From positions 9,351,602 through 9,415,601 of the forward strand of contig NC_090610.1 in NCBI RefSeq assembly GCF_004359215.1: DNA of 64,000 nucleotides. Reading direction: 5' to 3'. Under the pieces are notes generated by a model that worked only from the letters and a program-made list of their open reading frames with translations, was not told the origin of the DNA and searched no databases. Source of the DNA: Bremia lactucae (taxonomy: Eukaryota > Oomycota > Peronosporomycetes > Peronosporales > Peronosporaceae). How positions within the stretch are numbered: the first letter of the stretch is position 1; every line of letters begins with the position of its first letter. The position numbers and the translations under genes were made by a program. Of this stretch, positions 22,135-32,730 are shown in pieces.

Positions 22135-23270
22135 CAACGCGCTGTATATGACAAGCTCAAAACTGTTTTTGGGCTTGAACATGTTGAGTTCATTGTATCC
22201 CAGGGACCAGAGATTCTGCATGCAAGGCTTGAAGCCTTCATGCGAGATTAATTCCCCCCCCCGATCGGCCAGGTAGAAGATCACCTTGCGGCATCGATGC
22301 CAACCCGGTACATCTCTGTACCTGATTTAGAGCCAAAGGCTCGCTCTCTAGCTGTCAATGTAAAAACATGCAGAAAAGAGGGAGAAAATCTCCCTTTTGG
22401 ATCAACTACATGGAGATGTTCATTTACTCCGCCTTGTTTTTTTTATAAAAAAGCAAAAGTTGGCTTTGGCCATTTCCAAACTCGAAGGTAGAATCATGGA
22501 GTGGACACTATCGTGCAGTACGTCCATATACTACGCTTTTCCCTCATGGGATTCGCTGAAACAGCAAATGAATAGCATGTTTGCGCCGGCTGACCAGGCT
22601 TTTCGCATGCGAGCAAGGCTCCTAGCGACTCGACATGGTAAACGAACCCTATGAGTCTATGTCTAGGAGTTAGAATCCTCATTGCATCTATGGATCGTGC
22701 ATCAGCAACCCGGTGCAAGAAGCAATTTTCGTAATAATCTTTAGTGGGGTTCTCAACGAGGGCGTTGCCCGGACGGAATAATTCCAATCTCATCCTGCCA
22801 CTTTCAAAGAGGCAGTTGCCATAGCGCTACGCGCTGAGTTTGACTTAAAGTCTTCTCGTGTTAGCACGCCTGTTTACCGAACAAGCTCTTGGGCATGGGT
22901 ACCGTCTAACAGACCAAAACCCATGGATCTAAGCCTCGTTGAAGAAGGAGAAGAGGCTTTTCAAGGTGTGGAACAGCAGAAAAACATCCGCAGATGTTAT
23001 ATGTGCGGAAGCACGAAACATTTACGTTCGGCCTGTCCCCTACAAAAAATGCGTAAAGATCAAAAGCGCACCAATTCCAACCTATACCAGAAATCTGGTA
23101 CGGTGCGGGAAACGTCGATACTCAGTATGTGCGGGGCGCCGTACTGGGGAAGACCTAGGCTATGTTGAACCTCTAGGAGGTGAGAGTAAACAGGACCTAG
23201 GCCCAATAAAGTCGGTGCGTAATCGCACAGGGCGTGATTACAAGCTTTCTAAAAGTTCTGAAAACTAGTC
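22135..23270 (+). pseudogene. gag of B2, flipped in place
   Basis: Plus-strand gag lying inside a minus-strand element. It runs in order from the AVYDKLKTVFGL start (22.14 kb), through GQVEDHLAASMPTRYISVP (22.27 kb), to the zinc knuckle CYMCGSTKHLRSACPL (C-x2-C-x4-H-x4-C, 22.99-23.04 kb) and the C-terminal TGRDYKLS. The left end touches the start of the protease and the right end the leader next to the primer site, exactly what reversal of this one block would give. Frames are broken in several places; the zinc knuckle is intact. Confidence 0.8.
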
Positions 23271-23321
23271 CACTTCAGCGAAGGCTTAGTCTCATAACAT
23301 TCAGGGGTAGATTGACTACGA

Positions 23322-23330
23322 GTGCTACCA
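23322..23330 (-). other. Primer binding site of B2
   Basis: GTGCTACCA on plus, i.e. TGGTAGCAC on minus, two bases from the LTR-B end at 23333. Confidence 0.8.
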
Positions 23331-23332
23331 GG

Positions 23333-23740
23333 TGTAGCGGGGCTACCTCGCTCCTAAAGTCAGAGAAAGAGTTTTAGACTCAGAGAGTCCCTTAGTTATA
23401 TAGAACTAAGGGATTTAACAACTCAGGGAGTCGTACAAGCTGGAAACGCTTAATGAAGGGCTCGAAGAACCAAGTGGCAACTAGTGCCCAAGAGTATATA
23501 CCTTAGAAAGACTTTAATCTCTTACAGATCAATGCGCAAGCCTTAGGAAGGCACCTAGCGCTTTAAGATCAAATGGGGAATTGCACTTTATTTAATTATT
23601 TAGTCTAAAACCTTACTCTAGCTAATCTGAAAAAGTCGATTTCGGCCGCCAATTATTTTAGAAAAGGATAAAAGGGTATATTACCCATAAGGTAAATGTA
23701 CCACAAGAACGGTTCTCCAACCGATGTGTGCCCCGTTACA
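23333..23740 (-). repeat. LTR-B, 5' LTR of B2
   Basis: On minus it begins TGTAACGGGGCACACATCGG (23740) and ends GGTAGCCCCGCTACA (23333). About 60 bp of the middle is missing relative to 34473-34945. It borders host sequence at 23741. Confidence 0.85.
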
Positions 23741-23956
23741 ATTAGATTCGCTTGCACCCGCCATTGCAAGCTTTGAAAGTGGAAAAAAACTCAATTTTTT
23801 TTTGCGATCTCGAAATGACAAAACACCTCTTTTTGGTGAACGCCAAACGCATGAAGAGCAAGGTTCATATCTGCATCTAGTGTCTAAGTCTGCTACAGAA
23901 AACTGCACTTCTCTTCCACCACCTTATGTAGGCACGCCCACACTTCAATTTATCTA
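23741..23956 (+). pseudogene. Possible 3' part of a host ORF cut by LTR-B
   Basis: The plus frame stays open from the LTR border for about 72 codons to a stop at 23954 (contains FFLRSRNDKTPLFGERQ and a final SLPPPYVGTPTLQFI). Composition looks coding, but I recognise no family and no start outside the LTR; a host gene cut by the insertion is one reading, chance another. Confidence 0.25.
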
Positions 23957-24715
23957 GCGCTAAGCTGTTTTGTAACCATAACATTGTGTATAACTATGTG
24001 CTGTGCACTGGGGCAAAAGGAAAGCAAACATGCCTAGCGCGAAGCCTGACACCGTGAAACGTATGGTTGACGAAACCCAATTTATAGCCTCTATGCACAA
24101 TATCAGTAGCTACTCTTGCATTGAAGTATCGCAACGTCAGTTTGCTCACCTCCTTGTCCTTAACTCTCTTTTTGAGCAGCTATTAACACCTTTGTAAGTT
24201 TGGGAACTTTAAATCGCTCTCAGACTTCACATACTTTAACAGGGACACCTCTGTGCGGATTCCGAAACGACGATACTTAAGTATAGGGTGTGGGATCTGG
24301 TTTATAGTGTTTGACAAGTCGCTTTTCCTTGTTGATAACTGATAAGAAGCACTTAATTTACCATTGTTGTACACGTCAATATTAGCCCCGATACGAAACA
24401 CATGCCGAATCTCTTTACGATTTGTGGAGTCAATAATAAGTTTCCAAATGAATTTGAAGTGTGTCAGATATGTAATTTAGAGAGTCAAAAGAGAGCTCGC
24501 ATATCAACTAAACCCGAGACGGTAATCATTATGACATGTGGCGAATCATACAGAAATCCAAGAATACACAATTTGGTCAAGCTTCTCTTAACAGCACGGG
24601 CACCAGCAGTCTAATTTAGGATATTTCTTACCTTCTGAGTCTGTATTACATCTGGCAGACGGTGATTATTGTATTTTGACTTGCTTGCTGTGCATTTCGC
24701 GGGTTGCAAGAGGAG
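23957..24715. other. Unassigned host stretch with short ORFs
   Basis: Contains short frames: plus 24003-24197 (64 codons), minus 24183-24401 (72 codons, MFRIGANIDVYNNG start) and plus 24402-24614 (70 codons, one CQIC pair). None has a recognisable domain or clear initiator; I do not call genes here. Confidence 0.3.
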
Positions 24716-24730
24716 TTCATTCTTCAATTC
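24716..24730 (+). promoter_or_regulatory. Oomycete initiator-like element
   Basis: TTCATTCTTCAATTC fits the oomycete Inr pattern (TCA-T/C-T-C/T ... CAATTT). It lies 38-52 bp upstream of the ATG at 24768, the usual leader length in oomycete genes. Confidence 0.6.
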
Positions 24731-24767
24731 CCATCGCTCCAACCAAGTCGCAAACACATTCTAAACG

Positions 24768-25070
24768 ATGTTTAACAAGTCAGCAATTGTTTTATACATG
24801 GCAAGTGCGGCCCTACATGGAAATACTGTCGATGCATCCGCCGAAGTCTCAGAAACATTGGGTCTGCTCGCCCTTGCAGCTGGTCTTTCCGGTGGCGTCG
24901 GCGTCGGCGTCAACGTTGGGTACCCCAATGGTGGTGGCTATGGATATGGACCAGGCGTGGGATACAACCCATACAACCCATACTACGGTGGTAATGTTGC
25001 CCCGGTCGGCAACAGCGGCAATTCGTACGCAACCGCTTCTGCGACTGCCTCCCGCAATCTGCGCGCATAA
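24768..25070 (+). CDS. Small secreted Gly/Tyr-rich protein
   Basis: 100 codons, single exon. Residues 1-24 form a signal peptide (basic start MFNKS, hydrophobic AIVLYMASAAL, small residues before SAEVSE). Residues about 35-85 are Gly/Tyr/Asn/Pro-rich with repeats of the kinds GVGVGVNVGYP, GGGYGYGPGVGYNP and YNPYYGG; the C-terminus is Ala/Ser/Thr-rich and ends ASRNLRA. There is no cysteine after the signal and no membrane segment. Such proteins in oomycetes may be cell-wall or adhesive components; some secreted effectors look similar, but no RxLR or LFLAK motif is present. The Inr-like element 40-50 bp upstream and the clean frame in a sea of transposons support a real gene. The start is the first ATG after the Inr. 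Confidence 0.75.
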   Translation: MFNKSAIVLYMASAALHGNTVDASAEVSETLGLLALAAGLSGGVGVGVNVGYPNGGGYGYGPGVGYNPYNPYYGGNVAPVGNSGNSYATASATASRNLRA

Positions 25071-26207
25071 ATGGAGGGATAACCCTTCTACCATTCTCGT
25101 CACGTCTAACACTACATTTCAGTCGCGTAACAAATGTTGTATATTGTAGTCGGTTGTCTTTTATTTCATAAATACATGTTTGAGCTGTAATTTCTGTGAC
25201 GGAATTCACTCCCAAGTAGATTGTTTGCGATACATGTATATGGTAGAACTAATGTTTGCAGATTCATTTTGACAAGTGTAAAGCAATCAAAGCAACTAAT
25301 TGCTTGTGTTTCGTATTTAATTTTTCGTGACTGTGTCGGAGATATGGGCTTCAAAGTTTTGTCCCAATGCCCTGCAATTTCGGTACGGCGGTGATAAGCA
25401 TGAGGTGAAGTACGTAGGTGGCTACAGTTCCGCTCCTTGTTTGGCTATATATCAGCTCATTTTTATCATTTATCAAACGGGATATCTGCACATTTTACCA
25501 CTATCCCCCGTCGCTGCGGTAGTAAACAGACCACTTTTTTCTTGGCGTCGTGCGTAATGCAAGGTCAGACACCCAGTCGCAAAAATAAACAGCCTCCTCG
25601 CTGAAGTGCTGCAAAATTTTGACAAGTGTTGGTGCAAGCGTTTCTGGTAGCAAGGCTGAGAGCACAAACGCCATCAAGACAATAAAATGGACTCCGGAGC
25701 ATTGTCCTGAATGCAATGTCATATACTATAGTGCGGCATCGAATGAAAATATAAGGAGGATTTGCTTTAAATTTGAAATGGGAGAGCACTAAAGTCACAT
25801 ATCTGTGCATGCCAGTTGGAACGTTTAACTAGTTTTGAAAATATGGCACTGCCTTAGCTGCATCTGGATTTAAGAACCTGTAAACCCTTAAATTCAGATG
25901 AGGATAACTGAAACTCCTAGACGAGGTAGTATAGACCTTTTCTTTAGGATCGAGATGAAATATACTAATTTAGCTTCGACGTAAATAATTCGAATATTCT
26001 ACTCCTACCATTACTGCGCTCGTGAAAGACTCCCCACTTCGCCTTCGGAATTAGCTGTCCCACGCTGCGTGATCTACTTTTGCCTCAGTAATTAAAATGT
26101 ATTTTAATATTCCGCATGCATCTCACATTCTCTACCAAGGTCACGCAAAAGCACTTGCTACACCACGTATGATTTTGTATCTTCCGAATTTTGACAGCTT
26201 ATACGCT
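25071..26207. other. 3' flank and intergenic sequence, no gene recognised
   Basis: No frame with family similarity. 25473-25810 contains overlapping minus frames of 60-80 codons with hydrophobic residues (for example FHFIVLMAFVLSALL), too weak to call. Composition is AT-rich. Confidence 0.45.
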
Positions 26208-26229
26208 TGTAGGCGGGCACGTCGTAATG
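26208..26229. repeat. 22-bp inverted copy of the LTR-A terminus
   Basis: Exact reverse complement of 27401-27422, the last 22 bases of LTR-A, sitting one base before the 5' LTR-A start at 26231. With 27401-27422 it gives the element perfect 22-bp outer inverted repeats. Confidence 0.9.
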
Positions 26230-26230
26230 A

Positions 26231-26673
26231 TGTAACGGGCTAAAGTTGCCCTAATGTTACACAGTCCCCATTAAGTACATTTGGTACTTAAGGGGATGGT
26301 CAAATACTAAATAATAGTAATTAGACCCAACACTCGGGTGTGGTGCACATTTGTGACCAACCCTTGTGGATGTGATGCACATGGGTGCATTCACATTAGG
26401 AGGGATGACGGCTAGCGTCATCAGTTACGCGAGGTATCTACAAAGATACGCTCGCAATACATATTAAATAATATCTATAGAGATAACATTTTATTGGTAC
26501 AAATAGGTATTTATATTTAATTCTATTAAATATAGATCAGTCTGAAAATTACTACCTACTTGGTAAGTGCGCACGAGGAGACGGATTACCGCTCCCGTGA
26601 CGTCGCTTCACCAGAGTTCTTAGTGTGTTGGGTGAGGTCGCTTGCGCGCCCACCACAACTACCTCACTGCACG
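26231..26673 (+). repeat. LTR-A, 5' LTR of element A2, cut by gap
   Basis: TGTAACGGGCTAAAG start; matches 26868-27422 closely, sharing variants not found in A1 (gttacgcgaggtatct-a-aaagata, tcatcagttacg), so the two LTRs are a pair. The last ~90 bp and the interior are in the gap. Confidence 0.9.
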
Positions 26674-26773
26674 NNNNNNNNNNNNNNNNNNNNNNNNNNN
26701 NNNNNNNNNNNNNNNNNNNNNNNNNNNNNNNNNNNNNNNNNNNNNNNNNNNNNNNNNNNNNNNNNNNNNNNNN
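26674..26773. other. Assembly gap (100 N)
   Basis: 100-base placeholder. It holds the end of the 5' LTR and nearly the whole interior of A2. Confidence 0.95.
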
Positions 26774-26867
26774 TCGAGTGAACTAGCGGCGCGTAAAGCT
26801 GCTCGCAGTTCCTCTCTTCTCTTTAACGTATTTATAAATGTAAATTCGTTCTTAAAGAGGGGGATGG
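26774..26867 (+). other. 3' interior end and polypurine tract of A2
   Basis: Matches 4190-4273 of A1 (gagtgaactagcgg, gctgctcgcagttcctctc) and ends with AAAGAGGGGGATGG right before the LTR. Shows that the element had an interior like A1. Confidence 0.8.
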
Positions 26868-27422
26868 TGTAACGCGCTAAAGTTGCCCTAATGTTACACA
26901 GTCCCCGTTGAGTACACTTGGTGTACTTAAGGGGATGGTCAATTACTAAATAATAGTAATTAGACCCAACACTCGGGTGTGGTGCACATTTGTGACCAAC
27001 CCTTGTGGATGTGATGCACATGGGTGCATTCACATTAGGAGGGATGACGCCCAGCGTCATCCATGATGACGGCTAGCGTCATCAGTTACGCGAGGTATCT
27101 ATAAAGATACGCTCGCAATACATATTAAATGATATCTATAGAGATAACATTTTAATTGGTAAAAATAGGTATTTGTATTTAATTCTATTAAATATAAATC
27201 AGTCTGAAAACTACTTCCTACTTGGTAAGTGCGCACGAGGAGACGGATTACCGCTCCCGTGACGACGCTTAACCAGAGTACTTAGTGTGTTGGGTGAGGA
27301 CGCTTGCGCGCCCACCACAACTGCCTCACTGCACGCAAGAGAAGCAGGTTTAACCGCTTCCTCGCTGTGCTAGGGTGTGTGACTAAGTAGAGCGTGGCCG
27401 CATTACGACGTGCCCGCCTACA
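26868..27422 (+). repeat. LTR-A, 3' LTR of A2, complete
   Basis: Starts TGTAACGCGC, ends GCCCGCCTACA. At 555 bp it is 23 bp longer than the A1 LTR, because the palindromic block at 27045-27083 is duplicated. Confidence 0.9.
27045..27083. repeat. Duplicated palindrome in LTR-A
   Basis: GATGACGCCCAGCGTCATC followed after three bases by GATGACGGCTAGCGTCATC; each has 7-base arms (GATGACG/CGTCATC). Other LTR-A copies have one. The arms contain TGACG/CGTCA, a core bound by bZIP factors, so a promoter role is conceivable. Confidence 0.7.
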
Positions 27423-27476
27423 AACTATTCTAGTTTTTACTGCAAGTATAGTCGATGTAGTTAACACAACCTAGAC

Positions 27477-27938
27477 TGTAATAGGGCACACATCGGTTAA
27501 ACCGTTGGTGTGGGCATTTACTTGATGGGCAAAATACCCTTTTATCCAATCTTACATTGTTAGTTACTTAAATCCCATATATGATGGGTGAGAAATGTGG
27601 TCGCCGCCAGATATAAATCTGGCGGCCGAAATAGATTTTAAATTAGGTAGGGTAAGATTTTTAGATTAAATAATTAAATATAGTGCAGTTCTCCTTTTGA
27701 ACTTAAAGCGTCAAGTGCCTTTCTAAGGCTTGCGCATCGATCTGTAAGAGATAGAAGCCTTTTTAAGGTATATCCTCTTGGGCACTAGTTGCCACTTGGT
27801 TCTGCGAACCCCTAAATCCCATGAACTAGAACTTTTATTGCTTGTACGACTCATTTAGTTGTTAAACCCATAAGTTAATAGAATTTAGTGACTCTCTGAG
27901 TTTGAATCCTTCCTCTGACTTTAGGAGCGAGGCAGCTC
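27477..27938 (+). repeat. LTR-B, 5' LTR of B1, terminus deleted
   Basis: Starts TGTAATAGGGCACACATCGG. It stops at GAGGCAGCTC; the next bases TTGTAGTCTATCTACGCC belong to the leader. The end (CGCTACA), the two spacer bases and TGGTAGCAC are missing, a deletion of about 18 bp. Confidence 0.8.
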
Positions 27939-27987
27939 TTGTAGTCTATCTACGCCTGAGTCTTTACAAGACTAAACCCTCACGAAA

Positions 27988-29040
27988 ATGGAAATGGTTC
28001 CAGAACTGTTAGAAGCGCAACACGCCGCTTATGACAAGCTCAAAACTTTATTTGGGCTTGGAAACGTGGAATTTATTATATCCCAGGGACCAGAGGTCCC
28101 GCATGCAAGGCTTAAAGCCTTCATGCGATACGAAGCCTCATTGATTGGTCAGGTACAGGACCACTTAGCGGCATCTATGCCAACCCGCTACATCTCTGTA
28201 CCTGACTCATAGCCGAGGGCTCGCCCTCCAGTGTAAATGTGAAGACATTTGAGGGAAAGAGGGAAATAATCTCCCTTTTTAGATTAAGCAGATGGAAATG
28301 TTCATTGATTCCGCCTTGTTCTTAACAGAACGGCAAAAGGTGGCTATGGGCATTTCCAAAGTTGGAAGTAGAGTCATGGAGTGGCCACTATCGTGCAGCA
28401 CATCCATGAAGGACGCTTTGTTCGCTGAAACAGCAGTTGACCAGCCTGTTCGCACCACCTGATCAGGCTTTTCGCATGCAAGCACGGCCCCTAGCAACTC
28501 AACAAGGTAAACGAACCTAGGGGATTTTGTCCGGGAGTTAGAACCCTCATTGCATCTATGCATCAAGACCCAGTGCAAGAAGCAATTGTCGTAACAATCT
28601 TTATGGGGGGGTCTCATTAGGGCGTTGCCCGGACGGAATTATTCCGATCTCATCCTGCTTCTTTCGAAGAGGCAGTTGCCATAGCGCTACGCGCTGAGTT
28701 TGACTTTGAGTCTGCTCGTTTTAGCACGCCTGTTGACCGAACAAGCTCTTCAAGCACATGGGTTCCGTCTAAAAGAGCGGAACCCATGGATCTAAGCCTC
28801 GTTAAGGAAGAAGAAGAGGCTCTTCAAGCTGTGGAACAGCATAAGACCATCGAAAGATCTCCAACTCCGACCTACATCAGAGATCTGGTACGGTGCGGGA
28901 AAACGTCGATACCCAGTAGGTGAGAGGCACCCTACTGGGGAAGACCTAGGTTCTGTTGAATCTCTAGGAGGTGAGAATAAACAGAACCTAGCCTCAATTA
29001 GCTCGGTGCTGGTATGGGGCGAGAGTACAAGCCTAGCTTG
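27988..29040 (+). pseudogene. gag of B1, decayed
   Basis: Starts MEMVPELLEAQHAAYDK and stays open for 74 codons through GQVQDHLAASMPTRYISVP. Later parts match B2 gag but with frameshifts; the zinc-knuckle codons present in B2 (CYMCGS...) are deleted here around 28.85 kb. Confidence 0.75.
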
Positions 29041-29740
29041 TTAGTCGCTCAAGCGACTACAAAGGGTTTGATAAGCCGCTGTCAAATTTAATTGACTCAG
29101 GAGCATCTTGCAATTATGCTCGACGCCTTTCCCTTAAGGGAAGTCTCCAATACGTTGAGGCGCTTAGAGCGCGTGAAGGTGATACAATCACTGTTCGCTT
29201 AACGACTGGGTCTCGTTACACTGTTCCCAAAGTTCCATTGAACTCAGGTATAAAGTTTCTGGACTTGGAAAGTATGGATCGCTGTCTCGTCCTTGATTTG
29301 GATTCGAGATATGATCTCATCCCTGGTATGGCCTGGTTAGAACACCACGAGCCATGGATCAATTGGAGGTCTAAGACCTTAGGCGCCACGCGCAATGTTT
29401 CTAGCATAGTTTTGGAGAGTCATGAGCCCACCTTTGCTAGGCAACAAAAGCGCTATTGGCGCAGATCATTGAATGAGTTAGTCAGTGTTATAGACATTGT
29501 AATGTCTGAGTTAATAAACTCATGTGTTAAATACATTTATTGTGAGCCCGACTCAGAAGAACGAAGTGGAACAGCACGTACTCTGTCGAGTAACACTCGT
29601 TGTAATAACGATTCACTGAATGCTGAAAGCATTGTTGGGGGCCTAAGGCCGAGTCATCAAGGGTACAATATCCCTGAGATACGAGAAGTGACACGTCTAA
29701 GTCCCCGAGTATGGTCGGCCGAGGTGACATCATACTGAGT
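29041..29740 (+). pseudogene. Protease of B1
   Basis: Active-site region NLIDSGASCNYARR at 29.08-29.13 kb (D-S-G), and an open frame 29238-29738 with LDLDSRYDLIPGMAWLEHHEPWIN-type text (only its parts quoted: LDLDSRYDLI, WLEHHEPWIN). A frameshift separates the two. B-family proteases use D-S-G, unlike the D-C-G of the C/D family. Confidence 0.75.
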
Positions 29741-29892
29741 GTCAGTAGTGACACTGTTGGCGGTTCGCTAGGACCTCAAGGGTGCAACATCCCTGAGATA
29801 CGTGGAGTGGAACGTCTAAGTCCACCGAGTGTGGTCGGCTGAGGTGGCACAATACTGAGTGTCAATAGGGACACTATTGTCGTTTCGCCAGG
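29659..29892. repeat. Tandem duplication of ~118 bp in B1
   Basis: 29659-29777 and 29778-29892 are diverged copies (both contain cctgagata-cg, acgtctaagtcc, ggtcgg-tgaggtg, atactgagtgtca). B2 has one copy (about 21.42-21.51 kb on minus). Confidence 0.7.
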
Positions 29893-31500
29893 GAATTTTG
29901 GGTCAAACCCTTCTAATACACGTGAAGCGACACGTAAACGTTCGCTGGATATGGATGTTGAATTATCTAACTCCTTCTCGGATGTCAAATTAGACACCAT
30001 GTCTGGTTAAAGGTTTATACCCTCACAAAGTGATACGAGTGAGCAATTACATACGCTTGTGAATAGTGTAACCGGTGACATTGAGGGGGGAGTTAGCCTT
30101 GCGGCAATCCCTTCGTTACCTGCTCTTTTAGAGCTAGACGAAATGTCTATCGATGAGTAAGACCGAGCCTTAAAGGCTGGCGACTTATCGGAGATGGTGG
30201 TCATTCGCCCAACAATTGAGTTAACCTCATCGTCACTTCTAGACGAAGCTTTCATGGACGACACAAAAGCTGCACTTAGTGCACGGAATGGGTCATCGAT
30301 CCTCAAAGATCTTACGGATCCAATTTTATTCCTTGATTAAGGAATTTCAAGATGTGGTATGTAATAATCCACCATTTGTTTTATCTCCGGATAGAGGTGT
30401 CCGTCATGAAATTAACTTGGTTCCGGGAACCGCATACTGTGTCACAAGACAATGGTCTTCACCAAGGAGCAGTGTGTTGTCACTGACAATTTATTTCGTG
30501 CTAAGAACGAGGCTGGAATGGTACGAGAGAGCAAATCTCCTCATTCGACACCCACATTTTGTGTCAGAAAGCCAAATGGTAAATAGCGCATTGTACATGC
30601 TTAAAATAAACTTAACGCTGCCACTATAACAGCACAAACCCCATTCCTAGAAAGGAAGTTCATCATAATAATCTGGTGGGATTTACAATGTACAGTGCAC
30701 TTGATTTTGTAGATAATTATTACCGACTGCTCATGCGAGCTAGCGATATCCCTCTTACAGCGGTTAGCACCCCAAGCGGTATGTTATGGGATTGGTTGGT
30801 TATGCCACAAGGGCTTTTTAACCCCCGGCAACATTTAATCGTCTAGTGACGCAACTTTTCCGCCCTCATCGAGATTATGAACAGACTTGTTTCGATGACA
30901 TTTTTGTCTATAGTCGTGAGGAGCAGGGTCGGTCGGATATGGAAAACCATTAGACCATTTGCGAGCTGTGCTCGAGTGTATGCGCACAAATAAATTGTAT
31001 GCCAATACATCTAAATGCATTTTTGGCGCAGACGAGATTCCTTTTTTAGAATGCTTCATGGCCTTAGAGTGGATCCCGCTAAGGTAAATGCATAATGGCT
31101 TGGCCGGTTCCTAAAAACAAAAGGATTTGCGTAAGTGGTTGGGTCTCGCCAATTATTTACACAGATATAGCAAAATTGCGCTAATATGGCTAGGCCATTA
31201 TTTATTATCCTTAAAAGGATACAGAATGGTGCTGGACTAGCAGCGAACATAATGATTTTCGAGAAGTTAAGGATAGTCTTATCCATGCCCCGATCCTGGA
31301 CATGCCAAATTCAAATTGGCCTTTTAGTGTCGTCTGTGACAAATCGAATTTTGTCATTGGCAGTGCTCTGATACAAACAGATGTAAAATGCGTGAACGTG
31401 TTATTACATTCGAGTCTAGACAGCGTAAAGCTGCGATAAAGAACTACCCAGTTCATGACAGAGAGTTAGTTGCCATGAAGTATGTTCTCGTCAAATGCAG
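29893..31500 (+). pseudogene. Linker and reverse transcriptase of B1
   Basis: The linker encodes [14 protein letters not shown] fingers GVRHEINLVPGTAYCVTRQW at 30.39-30.45 kb; later WLVMPQGLF (30.81 kb) and the YxDD region near 30.89-30.92 kb (tttcgatgacatttttgtc). Frames are broken between 30.63 and 31.18 kb. Confidence 0.75.
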
Positions 31501-31720
31501 AGTTCATCTGCTCGGCTATAAGCCGTTTGTGGTAAATACAGATCACGCTTCATTAGGAACTGCGACTTAGTCGCCTTATTTCTCACAGAGAATGGCCCAA
31601 TGGCTATCCTTTTTCGCCGAATACAACTTCGAGTGTGAAGTATAATCCTGACGAGCAGAATGCTTTCACCGATGCGTTATCACGCAGGCCGGATTATGAG
31701 CTTACTCGTAACGACTATAA
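31388..31720 (+). pseudogene. RNase H of B1
   Basis: Open 31388-31570 with ESRQRKAAIKNYPVHDRELVA-type text (NYPVHDRELVAMKY) and LGYKPFVVNTDHASL; the DALSRRPDY end is at 31.66-31.70 kb in another frame. Confidence 0.75.
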
Positions 31721-32730
31721 TGTCGACTATTCCTGAATTAATCCGTTCGGCTTACGCCAAGGATGAACAATGTGTAGCTCTGGTACGAGCTCTAAAGAGC
31801 ACTGAATCGGGTTTTAGATTTGTGGCACATTTGCGTGCAACGTTACATCGATTTCTATGGATAGAGACCTGTTGCTTTATTGCACAAACACTGCGGACCC
31901 TCCGCGTGTCGTTGTTCCTCATGATGAGGATTTGAAGTACCGAATATCGAATCCTATACGAGTCACACGATACTGTCCTTGGTGGTCATCTCGGAAGAAA
32001 AAGACCCACGACTCTGTAAGCCAGATTTATTAGTGGTCCAAAGTTTTTAAATGGGTCAGCACCTACGTTTGCTCATGGAAACTTGCCAACGGGGTAAATC
32101 CCCGGCACATGCTGCTGCGCCACTAGCAAGTCTGCCCGTGCCCAATGGGAGTTGGGAGTCCATTAGTATGGATTTTGTATTCGGTCAACCTAAAGATTCA
32201 GCCGGTCACTCCGGCATAGTGGTAATTGTTGAACGGATGAGCAAAATGGCTCACTTGGCGGCCGTGCCAAATTTCATTGATGGTGAAGGTACAGCAAGGC
32301 TGTTTATTGATCACGTGTTTCGACAACACGGTTTGCCAGTGGCAATTGTCTCTGATCGGGACCCCCGTTTCACGGGTAAGTTCTGAAAATCAATTTTCCG
32401 AGTGCTTGGCACCAGATTGGATATGTCCACTGCGGACCATCCGCAGATTGATGGTCAATCTGAACGTGTCAATCGCGTCATTGGAGACGTTTTACGCAGC
32501 GTGTGTGCTCATACATTAAAGCGCTAGAGATCAATGCTCCCAGTGGTAGAGTATGCGTTAGATAACGCTGTACATGCCTCTACCGGCTACACTCCGTTCT
32601 ATGTCAACGGTCTCACCCACCCACGCGTTCCATTAACGATACCACTCCATGATTCAGGGCTTGCTGAGGGAGAATTAGCCGATAGACTTGCATATACAGC
32701 CCTGTCACCGTTCGGAAACAAGTAAGCGAA
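31721..32730 (+). pseudogene. Integrase of B1
   Basis: Frame 32051-32386 has CQRGKSPAHAAAPL, ISMDFVFGQPKDSAGHSG, MAHLAAVP, GEGTARLFIDHVFRQHGLP and VSDRDPRFTGKF; then a one-base shift, [16 protein letters not shown] and SMLPVVEYALDNAVHAST. The catalytic D-D-E positions can be traced (MDF, SDRD, E of the missing stretch uncertain). The zinc-binding HHCC part near 31.95-32.05 kb is damaged. Confidence 0.8.

Noticed and set aside
24676..25149. 157-codon plus-strand ORF overlapping the secreted-protein gene
   Set aside because: Its conserved-looking part is the Gly/Tyr-repeat DNA read in a wrong frame; the 24768 frame has a signal peptide and an Inr at the right distance.
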